In this document: piece after piece, positions 1-6,493 of the stretch
Layout of the letters: each line of letters opens with the position of its first letter
How positions within the stretch are numbered: position 1 is the first letter of the stretch
Position numbers and translations under genes: made by a program
Assembly: GCA_044870295.1 (NCBI GenBank)
Contig: JBIOYQ010000089.1
Coordinates: 1-16,221, forward strand
Source of the DNA: AC-52 sp044870295
Lineage (GTDB): Bacteria; Actinomycetota; UBA4738
Length of the DNA stretch: 16,221 nt
Reading direction: 5' to 3'
Notes under the pieces: generated by a model
Database searches by the model: none
Seen by the model: only the letters and a program-made list of their open reading frames with translations
Told to the model about the DNA's origin: nothing

Positions 1-2
1 AC

Positions 3-41
3 GCCCGGCGCGACCTCGAGGTGCTCGAACAGACGACGTAG
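3..41 (+). CDS. C-terminal tail of an upstream gene (partial)
   Basis: The frame beginning at base 3 reads ARRDLEVLEQTT and ends with TAG at 39-41. It is open to the left edge, so only the last 12 residues are visible. The charged, heptad-like composition (Leu/Glu/Val) would suit the end of a helix, but nothing identifies the family. Its stop codon lies in the loop of a 7-bp inverted repeat, and the next gene on the same strand starts 56 bases later. That the frame is real is inferred from coding-like codon use and the hairpin at the stop; it could be chance. Confidence 0.4.
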   Translation, partial: ARRDLEVLEQTT

Positions 42-51
42 TCAGTCGTCT
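31..51. terminator. Hairpin over the upstream stop codon, possible terminator
   Basis: A perfect 7-bp inverted repeat, AGACGAC (31-37) and GTCGTCT (45-51), is separated by a 7-base loop that contains the TAG stop of the upstream frame. No T-run follows, so it is not a canonical intrinsic terminator. It could be a U-less terminator or an mRNA 3'-end stabiliser. Confidence 0.3.
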
Positions 52-97
52 CAGTCGCCGGCACGTCCGCGATTGCTCGGTGCCGTCGGAGCACTCG

Positions 98-1198
98 ATG
101 AGTAGGGTTTCGGTTGAGAGTTCGAGCACGCCGCGCAAGAATGAGCCGGGTCGAGCCAATGAGGTGGGTCCGATCGTTCGACTGATTTCATCGAAGAGAC
201 TCTTCGTCCTGACGGCCTCGTTTCTCGTGATGAGCGTGGCGCAACAGACTGGAGCCGCGAGTACCTCTCAAGCGCGACTCGGTCGAACCTATGGGCCAAA
301 CCGCTTGGCGCCAGCGCCTCGGGCCCTCATGGGGATGGCATACGACGACATACGGCATGAGATCGTGCTGTTTGGGGGCTACACCACTGGAATCCGAATG
401 TTCGGAGACACGTGGACCTGGGAGGGCAGGGCGTGGACTCGGAGGAACCCTTCGGTTCATCCCTCACCGCGAAGCGCTGTCAGCATGGTGTTCGATCCGA
501 TCAGAGGCCGGGTCGTCCTATTCGGAGGGGTGGACGTCCACGGAGAGTACTTCGGAGACACCTGGACCTGGGATGGAACGACATGGACTCAACAACATCC
601 CCTGACCCATCCCTCGGCGCGAATGGGAGCGAGCATGACCTTCGACGCCGCCAGGGGTGAAGTGGTGCTGTTCGGCGGGTACGCAGGCATTCTCTTCGGC
701 GATACCTGGATATGGGATGGCACCAACTGGGTGCGTCGACATCCTCCCACCCACCCGAGCATTCGGAGGCACGCTGGCATGGCCTTCGATGCCGCCAGAC
801 ACGAGGTAGTGCTGTTCGGAGGCAGTGATGAAACGCACTACTTGGGAACCACCTGGACGTGGGATGGCGCCGTGTGGACCCGCCGGACGTCCACACAGCC
901 ACCCGATGGGCGCAGTCAAATGGGCATGGCTTTCGACGAAGCGAGGGGCGAGACGGTGGTGTTCGGCGGATGCCCGAAATCACTGATTGGGCGGCATGAC
1001 ACCTGGACCTGGGACGGCAGTGACTGGACCCGCCAGACCCCGCCAGACCATCCCACCAGTCGCCTGGGTGCCGGCATGGCTTACGACTCTGGCAGCGCCC
1101 GCGTGATCCTCTTCGGTGGAGTTCAGAACCTGACAGGATCTGAGTACTTCGGCGACCTTTGGAGTTGGGACGGCGCGACTTGGACCCAAGAGGCCTGA
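98..1198 (+). CDS. Secreted Kelch-repeat beta-propeller protein
   Basis: A 366-residue exported protein of Kelch/galactose-oxidase-propeller type. A hydrophobic stretch at residues 34-48 followed by a small-residue region (TGAAS, about 51-55) looks like a signal peptide, though the N-region before it is long. From about residue 74 the protein is six tandem repeats of 44-53 residues. Each has an MAFD-type strand, a VVLFGG strand and a DTWTWDG..W strand, matching a six-bladed propeller. The ATG at 98 is chosen because GGAG at 88-91 lies 6 bases upstream; GTG at 80 or 164 are alternatives, and the latter gives a more typical signal peptide. No catalytic residues are recognisable, so a binding or surface role is inferred. 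Third codon positions are less G/C-rich than in neighbours (30 of 42 codons counted from 362). Confidence 0.85.
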   Translation: MSRVSVESSSTPRKNEPGRANEVGPIVRLISSKRLFVLTASFLVMSVAQQTGAASTSQARLGRTYGPNRLAPAPRALMGMAYDDIRHEIVLFGGYTTGIRMFGDTWTWEGRAWTRRNPSVHPSPRSAVSMVFDPIRGRVVLFGGVDVHGEYFGDTWTWDGTTWTQQHPLTHPSARMGASMTFDAARGEVVLFGGYAGILFGDTWIWDGTNWVRRHPPTHPSIRRHAGMAFDAARHEVVLFGGSDETHYLGTTWTWDGAVWTRRTSTQPPDGRSQMGMAFDEARGETVVFGGCPKSLIGRHDTWTWDGSDWTRQTPPDHPTSRLGAGMAYDSGSARVILFGGVQNLTGSEYFGDLWSWDGATWTQEA

Positions 1199-1239
1199 AG
1201 CTGCCGGGCGAACGATCGAGGTGAAATGACCTGGGGTTG

Positions 1240-1314
1240 TGCGCCGGGCAGGATTCGAACCTGCGACCCGCGGCTTAGAAGGCCGCCGCTCTATCCGGGC
1301 TGAGCTACCGGCGC
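1240..1314 (-). tRNA. tRNA-Arg (anticodon TCT)
   Basis: The minus strand folds as a complete cloverleaf of 75 nt. The acceptor stem GCGCCGG pairs with CCGGCGC (1308-1314 with 1241-1247), the D stem is GCTC/GAGC, the anticodon stem is GCGGC/GCCGC with loop CTTCTAA, and the T arm contains TTCGAAT. The discriminator is A. No CCA is encoded (the next bases are CAA). It reads AGA codons, which are rare in such GC-rich genomes. It lies 58 bases downstream of tRNA-Gly on the same strand and may be co-transcribed with it. Confidence 0.96.
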
Positions 1315-1372
1315 TGGTCGTCGATCGATTCTAGCTGCGGCCTCCGGCCTGGCGGCGAAGCACGTGCGGCAG

Positions 1373-1443
1373 AGCGGGTGAAGGGAATCGAACCCTCGTC
1401 ACCAGCATGGAAGGCTGGAGCTCTACCACTGAGCTACACCCGC
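1373..1443 (-). tRNA. tRNA-Gly (anticodon TCC)
   Basis: The minus strand gives a 71-nt cloverleaf. The acceptor stem GCGGGTG/CACCCGC is formed by 1437-1443 with 1374-1380, the D arm is GCTC-AGTGGTA-GAGC, the anticodon stem is CCAGC/GCTGG with loop CTTCCAT, and the T loop is TTCGATT. The discriminator is U, as expected for bacterial glycine tRNA. CCA is not encoded. It reads GGA/GGG codons and is followed on the same strand by tRNA-Arg. Confidence 0.96.
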
Positions 1444-1453
1444 AGGCCACCCA

Positions 1454-1459
1454 ACTGTA
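1454..1459 (-). promoter_or_regulatory. Putative -10 of the tRNA-Gly/tRNA-Arg unit
   Basis: TACAGT on the minus strand lies 10 bases before the 5' end of tRNA-Gly, the spacing expected for a -10 hexamer. No convincing -35 hexamer is seen 16-18 bases upstream. It is back-to-back with the plus-strand -10 candidate of the PhzF-like gene. Confidence 0.4.
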
Positions 1460-1476
1460 GCAAGCGGCCAAAGCCG

Positions 1477-1482
1477 TAGCAT
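1477..1482 (+). promoter_or_regulatory. Putative -10 of the PhzF-like gene, leaderless
   Basis: TAGCAT ends 8 bases before the ATG at 1491. Transcription would then start at or within a few bases of the start codon. This agrees with the lack of a Shine-Dalgarno sequence in front of that ATG. Confidence 0.4.
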
Positions 1483-1490
1483 TGAGTTCC

Positions 1491-2378
1491 ATGCACGTAC
1501 CCTTCCGGCTGGTCGATGTGTTCACCGACCGCCCCCTCGCGGGGAACCAACTCTGCGTCGTGCCAGAGCCGGTCGCCCTGTCCACCGAGACGATGCAGGC
1601 CATCGCCCACGAGATCGGGTTCTCGGAGTCCACGTTCGTCACCTCCATCGACGCCGCTGCCTCCCGCTACGGTCTCCGCATCTTCACACCCACCCGCGAG
1701 CTGCCGTTCGCCGGGCATCCCACTTTGGGGACAGCCTTCGTCATGGTGGCCGAAGGCCTGGTCTCGAGCCCCCTGATCCAGCAGGTGGCGGCGGGCGATG
1801 TGCCCGTCGACGTCCAGGTGGGAGGGTCGAGCCCCTCGATGAAGGCCGGTTTCGCCAGGATGCGCCAGCTGGCGCCGTCCTTCGGCCCCGTCGTGGAGGA
1901 TCGCGAGGGGCTGGCCCGGGCGCTCGGCCTGCACGCTGGGGACCTGCACCACGAGCTCCCGCCTCAGGTCGTCTCCACCGGGTTCCCCGAGTTGATGGTG
2001 CCGGTGGCGTCGGAGGATGCCGTGTCGCGGGCCACCCCGCTCGCTGCGCAGCTCGGGGAGATCCTCCGACCCCTCGGGACGGACGGTTGCTACCTCGCCT
2101 GGGTCGAGGGAACGACGGCCCACACCAGGTTCCTGTGGCCGGTGGGCACGATGGTGAGGGAGGACGCCGCCACCGGCGGAGCGGTCGGGCCGCTGGGAGC
2201 CTACCTCGCCGAGCGAGGGGTCCTGTCCGAGGGCAGGCTCTTGGTGAGCCAGGGAATCGAGATGGGCCGTCCCAGCAGCCTGATGGTCGAGGTTGAAGAG
2301 GGTGCCGATGGCTGGACCGTATTCGTGGGCGGCGGCGTGATCATGGTCGGCTCTGGGGCCTTCGAGCTGCCGGACTAG
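1491..2378 (+). CDS. PhzF-family isomerase/epimerase-like protein
   Basis: A 295-residue cytosolic protein of the PhzF (phenazine biosynthesis/diaminopimelate-epimerase-fold) family. The N-terminal VDVFTDRPLAGN signature is at residues 8-19, and the family's catalytic Glu is at residue 46 in FSESTF. The substrate-pocket motif RIFTPTRELPFAGHPTLG lies at 63-80. The second-half counterpart EDAATGGAVGPLGAYL starts at about 224. Length fits the family (260-300). PhzF itself isomerises trans-2,3-dihydro-3-hydroxyanthranilate, but most family members have unknown substrates and no phenazine genes are present here, so the substrate is unassigned. ATG 1491 is preferred over TTG 1482 because the family starts a few residues before VDVF. 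The gene ends tail-to-tail with the polymerase gene; both stops lie in CTAG at 2375-2378. Confidence 0.92.
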   Translation: MHVPFRLVDVFTDRPLAGNQLCVVPEPVALSTETMQAIAHEIGFSESTFVTSIDAAASRYGLRIFTPTRELPFAGHPTLGTAFVMVAEGLVSSPLIQQVAAGDVPVDVQVGGSSPSMKAGFARMRQLAPSFGPVVEDREGLARALGLHAGDLHHELPPQVVSTGFPELMVPVASEDAVSRATPLAAQLGEILRPLGTDGCYLAWVEGTTAHTRFLWPVGTMVREDAATGGAVGPLGAYLAERGVLSEGRLLVSQGIEMGRPSSLMVEVEEGADGWTVFVGGGVIMVGSGAFELPD

Positions 2379-3253
2379 GCGCCCAGGGCGTCGCGCAACG
2401 AACGGGGAAGGGCCTGGGGCTTCGGCATGAGCTCCCGCCATCGGTCCTTGCCCGCCAACCGGTCCGGGACGTTCCTGATCGTGAAGTCCTCGGGACGGAT
2501 GCGCCCCAGTTCGTCCCATCCCACCGGGAACGACACGGTCGCCTGGGGCCGGGCCCGAGGCGAGTAGGGGGCGATGATGTGGGCGCCGGGAGCGTTGCGG
2601 CCGGCGTCCAGGAACACGCGGTTCCCTCGCTCGGCGATGCGGAACTCGGTGGTGGCTCGATCGGCCGACGATGCTTCCACGCGGCGCGCCACCTCGATCG
2701 CCGCAACCCGCACGTCGTGATAGTGGTAGCGGCGCTGCAGCGGCACGTACACGTGAACCCCCTTGGCTCCCGAGGTCTTCGCCGCCGCCTCCAGCCCCGC
2801 CTCAGACAGCACGTCGCGCACGATGAACGCCATCTCCACGGCTCGGTCGAACGCGCCCTCGGGCGGGTCCAGGTCCATCACCAGGTGATCGGGCCTCTCC
2901 AGGTGATCGACCTTGGACAGCCACGGGTGCAGCTCGATGGTCCCCTGGTTCGCCAGCCAGATCAGCGTCCGCTGGTTGTTGCACAGCGTGTAGGCCACGT
3001 CGCGCTTGGCCGACTCTGCCCGGAGGGTCACGGTCTCGACCCACGGTGGCGCGTACTTCGGCGTGTTCTTCTGGAAGAAGGAGAACCCCTCGATGCCGTC
3101 GGGGTACCGCTTCACGGTCAGCGGCCGGCCGCGCAGGCAGGGCAGGATGAACGGCGCCATGCGGTCGACGTAGTCGATCAGATCGCCCTTGGTCAGGCCG
3201 GCATCCGGCCAGTACACCTTCTCCAGGTTGGAGAGCTCCACGCCGCCCGGCAC
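2375..3253 (-). CDS. Stand-alone LigD-type polymerase/primase domain protein
   Basis: A 292-residue protein matching the archaeo-eukaryotic-primase-like polymerase domain of bacterial DNA ligase D. LigD-Pol adds ribo- or deoxynucleotides at breaks during non-homologous end joining. Visible motifs are the N-terminal LSNLEKVYWPD (7-17), the FFQKN and KYAP region (59-69), the metal-binding Asp pair in MDLDP (Asp127, Asp129), TSGAKGVHVYVPL (160-172) with the nucleotide-contacting Ser/Lys/His, and a third Asp in RVFLDAGRN (Asp216). IAPYSPRARP follows at 227-236. There is no ligase or nuclease domain, so this is a split LigD subunit. No ku gene is in the window. The start is GTG 3253 (V at 3241 is possible); a TAACCT hexamer 6 bases upstream suggests a leaderless mRNA. 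It lies 35 bases downstream of the muramidase fusion gene. Confidence 0.93.
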   Translation of the reverse strand: MPGGVELSNLEKVYWPDAGLTKGDLIDYVDRMAPFILPCLRGRPLTVKRYPDGIEGFSFFQKNTPKYAPPWVETVTLRAESAKRDVAYTLCNNQRTLIWLANQGTIELHPWLSKVDHLERPDHLVMDLDPPEGAFDRAVEMAFIVRDVLSEAGLEAAAKTSGAKGVHVYVPLQRRYHYHDVRVAAIEVARRVEASSADRATTEFRIAERGNRVFLDAGRNAPGAHIIAPYSPRARPQATVSFPVGWDELGRIRPEDFTIRNVPDRLAGKDRWRELMPKPQALPRSLRDALGA

Positions 3254-3259
3254 AGGCGA

Positions 3260-3265
3260 AGGTTA
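3260..3265 (-). promoter_or_regulatory. Putative -10 of the polymerase-domain gene
   Basis: GGTAACCT on the minus strand (core TAACCT) ends 6 bases before the GTG at 3253. There is no good Shine-Dalgarno sequence. The site suggests that this gene has its own leaderless promoter within the 35-base gap to the upstream muramidase gene. Confidence 0.4.
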
Positions 3266-3288
3266 CCCGCTGTGCCGCGCCGGGGACC

Positions 3289-4860
3289 CTACGGGATGAG
3301 CGCCGGCGTCAGGACCACGCCGTTGTAGTAGTCGTGATCCACGCAGCCGGTGATGCCATCCACCTTGAAGCAGTTGTCGTTCTGCCAGAACGTCCATCCA
3401 TGCCCGCCCCAGTTGTTGCCCGGCACCGTCGGCGTGGAGGCGAACCAATGGGCGATCCACAGCAGGCTGTAGCCGCCCCTGGCGAACTCGTCCGTGTCGT
3501 TCAGGTGGACCTCCCAGAAGTTGGGACTGGTGTAGATGAGTGCATGGACCCCGGTCCGAGCCAGGACCTGGTCCAGGAAGTCCCACAACCACGTGGTGAG
3601 CTTGTCGTCGGACAGGCCGCCTGAATCCTCCAGGTCGATGACCGGGATCAGCTCTCCAGACACGGGCTGGGCGGTGTCGATGAAATGGTCGGCCTCGTCG
3701 ATCGCGTCGCCTTGGGTGGTGCTCGGTCGAGCGTAGTGATACGCCCCGAAGGCGAGCCCGGCTGCTTCGGCATTGGCCCGGTTGGTCTCGTAGGTGGGGT
3801 CGACGTAGTCGGTTCCCTCCGAGGCCTTCTGGAAGATGAACCGGATGCCGTCCGCCGCGACGGCGTCGAAGTCGATGGTGTCCTGCCAGTGCGACACGTC
3901 CAGGCCCTCGAACAGCGGCGCCCTGACCGGTTGCCAGCTCGGGCGGCGATCGGTGCCCGGATCGGTCGTGAGCTGCACCAGCTTCGAGCCGTCCGGGTTC
4001 ACCTTCCAGATGTCGTCGTTGCCGGTTCGATCGCTGTCGAAGGCGATCTTGTCGCCGTTGGGCGACCACACCGGGTGGTCGTCCCTGGAGGGACCGTCGG
4101 TGATGTTCGTCGCCTTCGCGGTGAGGTTGGCGTTCTTCGTGTAGACGTCCTTGTCGCCGCCGCGGTCGGAGACGAAGACGATCTGGGTGCCGTCGGGCGA
4201 CCAGTCGGGGTCGGTGTCCTTGGCGGCGTTGTTGGTCAGCTGCGATGCGCCCGATCCGTCGGAATCCATCACCCAGATGTCCCAATTGCCGGCGCGCTTG
4301 CTGGCGAAGGCGATCTGCGAGCCGTCGGGCGACCATGACGGTGAGTCGTCCTTGGACGAATCGTTGGTCATGTTCGTCTCGCCCTTGCCGTCGACGCCCA
4401 TGACGTAGATCTCCTTGTTGCCGTCCCGGCTGGCGACGAAGGCGATCTGCTCGGCGTCGGGCGACCACGCCGGATCGCCGTCGCGGCTGGTGTTGTTGGT
4501 CAGTCGGGTCGTGCCGGTGCCGCTGGCGTTGGCGATGTAGACCTCGAGCTGGTCGGTGCCCTGGTCGCAGCAATTGGCGAACGCCAGAGCCGTGCCGTCC
4601 GGCGACCACGCAGGGGTGGAGCTCTTCTCGTTGACGCCGGAGAACTTGGTCTGGGACGTGCCGTCCCTCCACATGGTGTAGACCTGATTGGTGCCGCTGC
4701 GGTTCGATTGGAACGCAATTTCGCCGTTGGTGCCCGTGAAGGCCGCCAGGGCTGGAACGGGATGGGCCAGGATCATCAACCCTGACGTAAGCACGACCGT
4801 CGCGAGAACAGCCCAACCTGGGCGCCGGGTCATGGGCATCGCGCCAGTAGTCTCGGCCAT
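3289..4860 (-). CDS. Secreted PD40 (TolB-like) propeller fused to a GH25 muramidase
   Basis: A 523-residue exported two-domain protein. Residues 11-40 form a signal peptide (basic TRR, hydrophobic core, PALAA). Residues about 47-310 are six TolB/PD40 repeats of 44-47 residues with the pattern IAF.S.R.GN..IY.M..DG....LTN....D..P.WSPDG. The WSPDG-type end of each blade falls near residues 85, 132, 176, 220, 265 and 309, the last degenerate. Residues 318-523 are a glycoside hydrolase 25 lysozyme: GLDVSHWQ (319-326), FIFQKASEG (341-349), AYHYARP (373-379), PVIDLED with the catalytic acid/base pair (Asp409, Glu411), WIAHW (468-472) and a C-terminal VDHDYYNG. GH25 enzymes cleave the MurNAc-GlcNAc bond of peptidoglycan. 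The propeller probably binds wall or glycan, which is inferred. The start could be any of ATG 4860, 4839 or 4833; no clear ribosome site decides. Confidence 0.92.
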   Translation of the reverse strand: MAETTGAMPMTRRPGWAVLATVVLTSGLMILAHPVPALAAFTGTNGEIAFQSNRSGTNQVYTMWRDGTSQTKFSGVNEKSSTPAWSPDGTALAFANCCDQGTDQLEVYIANASGTGTTRLTNNTSRDGDPAWSPDAEQIAFVASRDGNKEIYVMGVDGKGETNMTNDSSKDDSPSWSPDGSQIAFASKRAGNWDIWVMDSDGSGASQLTNNAAKDTDPDWSPDGTQIVFVSDRGGDKDVYTKNANLTAKATNITDGPSRDDHPVWSPNGDKIAFDSDRTGNDDIWKVNPDGSKLVQLTTDPGTDRRPSWQPVRAPLFEGLDVSHWQDTIDFDAVAADGIRFIFQKASEGTDYVDPTYETNRANAEAAGLAFGAYHYARPSTTQGDAIDEADHFIDTAQPVSGELIPVIDLEDSGGLSDDKLTTWLWDFLDQVLARTGVHALIYTSPNFWEVHLNDTDEFARGGYSLLWIAHWFASTPTVPGNNWGGHGWTFWQNDNCFKVDGITGCVDHDYYNGVVLTPALIP

Positions 4861-4889
4861 TCGCGCCCAATGCTGAAGGGGTCAGGAGT

Positions 4890-4918
4890 GTGAGATTCGA
4901 ACCAGAGATCGGTACCCT
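4890..4918 (+). promoter_or_regulatory. Putative promoter of tRNA-Pro
   Basis: GTGAGA at 4890-4895 resembles a -35 box (4 of 6 with TTGACA). It is followed after a 17-base spacer by TACCCT at 4913-4918, within GGTACCCT. The -10 ends 11 bases before the tRNA 5' end, the expected geometry. This is the best two-element promoter seen in the window. Confidence 0.5.
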
Positions 4919-4929
4919 GTTCGTTGGTA

Positions 4930-5007
4930 CGGGGCGTGGCGCAGTTTGGTTAGCGCGCCTGCTTTGGGAGCAGGAGGTCGGCAGTTCGAATCTGCCCGCC
5001 CCGACCA
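4930..5007 (+). tRNA. tRNA-Pro (anticodon TGG)
   Basis: A 78-nt cloverleaf including CCA. The acceptor stem CGGGGCG (4930-4936) pairs with CGCCCCG (4997-5003), the D stem is GCGC/GCGC, the anticodon stem is CCTGC/GCAGG with loop TTTGGGA, and the T arm is GGCAG-TTCGAAT-CTGCC. The discriminator A5004 is followed by a genomically encoded CCA at 5005-5007, unlike the other two tRNA genes here. It reads CCA and, by wobble, other proline codons. The convergent propeller gene ends only 7 bases downstream. Confidence 0.97.
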
Positions 5008-5014
5008 GTCCACT

Positions 5015-6400
5015 TCACGCCGGATACGCCACGGTCAGGTAGTCGTTCGTGTCGTAACCCGTGGGCGCGAAGGAGCCTGTGACGAAGACGCTCGAGCCGT
5101 CCGGGTCCACGGCCAGTCCCCGAACGATGTCGGTGGCATCCAGATCCGTGCGAGCGATCCAGAGGCGCTCCCCGGCGGAGGCGTTGTAGGCCATCGTCGT
5201 GTATTGATAGCGCGGGGTGCCGGCCTCACCGGAGACGTAGACCCTGGATCCGTCCGGGCTCACGCCGATGGCCGTGCCGATGGCGTAGGCGTTGAAGTAG
5301 CGAGCCAGCCATCGCTGGCCTCCCGTCGCCAGGTCATAGGCAATCGTGAGGTAGCCCACCTGCTGTCGGGCCCACGTCGCTCCCGTCACGAACACGCTCG
5401 AGCCGTCCGGGCTCACGGCGACGGCATTGGCCTGGTCCGAGCCGTAGCGACGAGATGTGTACCGTGCGAGCCAAGCCTGGTCGCCGGTCGAGCCGTCGAA
5501 AGCGATCGTCACGAAGTTCGTGGCGTTGTTGGTGGACCAGTCGGAGCCGGTCACCACCACCTTGGATCCGTCGGGGCTGACGGCGAACCCGTACGCGATG
5601 TCCTCACCGTCGTCCGGGTCGTTGTAGTCGCTGGCCCACAGCACGTGCCCGTCAGTCGCATCCAGACCGATGGCGCCGATGTCGCTCGAGGAGCCGATGG
5701 TCAGGTCGGCGACGAACACCTTCGATCCTTCTGGACTCGCCTCGACGAACGTGCCCTCGTCGAAGTTCCCCGCGCTGTACGAGGAGACCCAGGCCTGGCC
5801 TCCGGAATCGGCGTCATACGCGACGGTCGTTGCCTTGGTCAGGCCGTCCCAGCTCCAGCCGGTCACGTACACCACGGACCCATCCGGGCTCATGTCGACG
5901 GCCTTTCCTCCGGCCACCGGGAGCAGAGCGACCCAGAGCTGCGCGCCCGAGGCCGCGTCATAGGCGACCGTCGCCATGTTGCTGTCGCCGTCCACGTAGC
6001 TGGACCCGGTGACGAAGACCTTGGACCCGTCCGGGGCCACCGTCAGGGCGGCCGGCTCGTCGCCGAACCCCGATCCGTCGTAACGGGTCGTCCACAGCAC
6101 CTGGCCGGTTCCGGCCTGGTAGGCGACGGTGGCGAAGTCGTCGTTCGTGACGAAGCCCGCGCTGGAGCCCGTCACGTACACCGCCGACCCATCAGGGCTG
6201 GCGGCCACGTCCACGGCCACGTCGGCCCCGCCGATGGGTCCGTTGTAGCGACACGCCCACCGAGACAGCTGGAGGTGACCGCACAGCATGGGTATGCGGG
6301 GGGCAGCGGCCTGGGCGGATTGTGCAGGGCCGAGGCCGATGCTCACTGCCACGACGGCTACGAGTGCGGCGCGTCGGGCGATGGCCGGTCGCATGGGCAT
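5015..6400 (-). CDS. Secreted eight-repeat PQQ/SBBP-like beta-propeller protein
   Basis: A 461-residue exported protein. Residues 1-33 are a signal peptide (basic start, hydrophobic core, SAQAAA). The rest is eight tandem repeats of about 47-55 residues with the pattern A..VSPDGS.VFVTGS.......TVAYDA.SG...W.ARY, resembling SBBP and PQQ-like propeller blades. The eighth repeat stops after its TVAYPA strand, and the N-terminal LSRWACRYNGPIGG resembles the missing final strand, so the ring probably closes by N-to-C pairing. No enzymatic motif is seen; PQQ-dehydrogenase catalytic residues are not evident. A binding or surface role is inferred. GGAGG (6405-6409, read on the minus strand) precedes ATG 6400 by 4 bases; the in-frame ATG at 6394 is an alternative. 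It lies downstream of the DUF2087 regulator on the same strand. Confidence 0.85.
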   Translation of the reverse strand: MPMRPAIARRAALVAVVAVSIGLGPAQSAQAAAPRIPMLCGHLQLSRWACRYNGPIGGADVAVDVAASPDGSAVYVTGSSAGFVTNDDFATVAYQAGTGQVLWTTRYDGSGFGDEPAALTVAPDGSKVFVTGSSYVDGDSNMATVAYDAASGAQLWVALLPVAGGKAVDMSPDGSVVYVTGWSWDGLTKATTVAYDADSGGQAWVSSYSAGNFDEGTFVEASPEGSKVFVADLTIGSSSDIGAIGLDATDGHVLWASDYNDPDDGEDIAYGFAVSPDGSKVVVTGSDWSTNNATNFVTIAFDGSTGDQAWLARYTSRRYGSDQANAVAVSPDGSSVFVTGATWARQQVGYLTIAYDLATGGQRWLARYFNAYAIGTAIGVSPDGSRVYVSGEAGTPRYQYTTMAYNASAGERLWIARTDLDATDIVRGLAVDPDGSSVFVTGSFAPTGYDTNDYLTVAYPA

Positions 6401-6441
6401 GACACCTCCCTGACAGGCGCGGACGGGTCAGGTGAGGCTGC

Positions 6442-6447
6442 ATGCTA
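6442..6447 (-). promoter_or_regulatory. Putative -10 of the eight-repeat propeller gene
   Basis: TAGCAT on the minus strand would give an untranslated leader of about 35 bases that includes the GGAGG ribosome site at 6405-6409. No good -35 box is seen. It would allow expression independent of the upstream regulator gene. Confidence 0.3.
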
Positions 6448-6460
6448 GCCCCTGAGGCGC

Positions 6461-6485
6461 CCAAGGGAATCCGGGCTTTCCCTGG
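6461..6485. repeat. Imperfect inverted repeat between regulator and propeller genes
   Basis: GGGAA (6465-6469) pairs with TTCCC (6478-6482), and the stem extends as CCA/TGG around one bulged base. It follows the stop codon of the DUF2087 regulator by 9 bases when read on the minus strand. It lacks a T-run; a weak 3'-end hairpin is the likeliest role. Confidence 0.25.
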
Positions 6486-6493
6486 AACGGGGC

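Noticed and set aside
1199..1250. Possible integration (att) duplication near tRNA-Arg
   Set aside because: Only GCCGGGC is repeated (1203-1209 and 1243-1249); this is too short and too common in GC-rich DNA, and no integrase is present.
1491..2378. Phenazine biosynthesis role for the PhzF-like gene
   Set aside because: No other phz gene is present, and most PhzF-family proteins are not involved in phenazine synthesis.
1434..2519. Long open frame on the minus strand opposite the PhzF-like gene
   Set aside because: Low-complexity Arg/Gly/Pro/His-rich translation typical of antisense frames in GC-rich DNA; the plus-strand gene has clear family motifs and the frame also runs through tRNA-Gly.
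362..4860. Tandem DNA repeats as a satellite or CRISPR-like array
   Set aside because: The periodicity of about 130-150 bp follows protein propeller blades in frame, with degenerate DNA identity and no spacers.
3263..4870. 535-codon minus-strand frame overlapping the muramidase fusion in another register
   Set aside because: It lies out of frame with the PD40/GH25 motifs and its repeats are a shadow of the propeller repeats; no signal peptide or known domain.
5015..6400. PQQ-dependent dehydrogenase
   Set aside because: Blade motifs are only PQQ/SBBP-like; the cofactor-binding and catalytic residues and the usual 550-600-residue length are missing.
4946..6448. 500-codon plus-strand frame opposite the eight-repeat propeller
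   Set aside because: It begins inside tRNA-Pro and its translation is an antisense shadow rich in Val/Gly/Arg/His; the minus-strand frame has a signal peptide and regular repeats.
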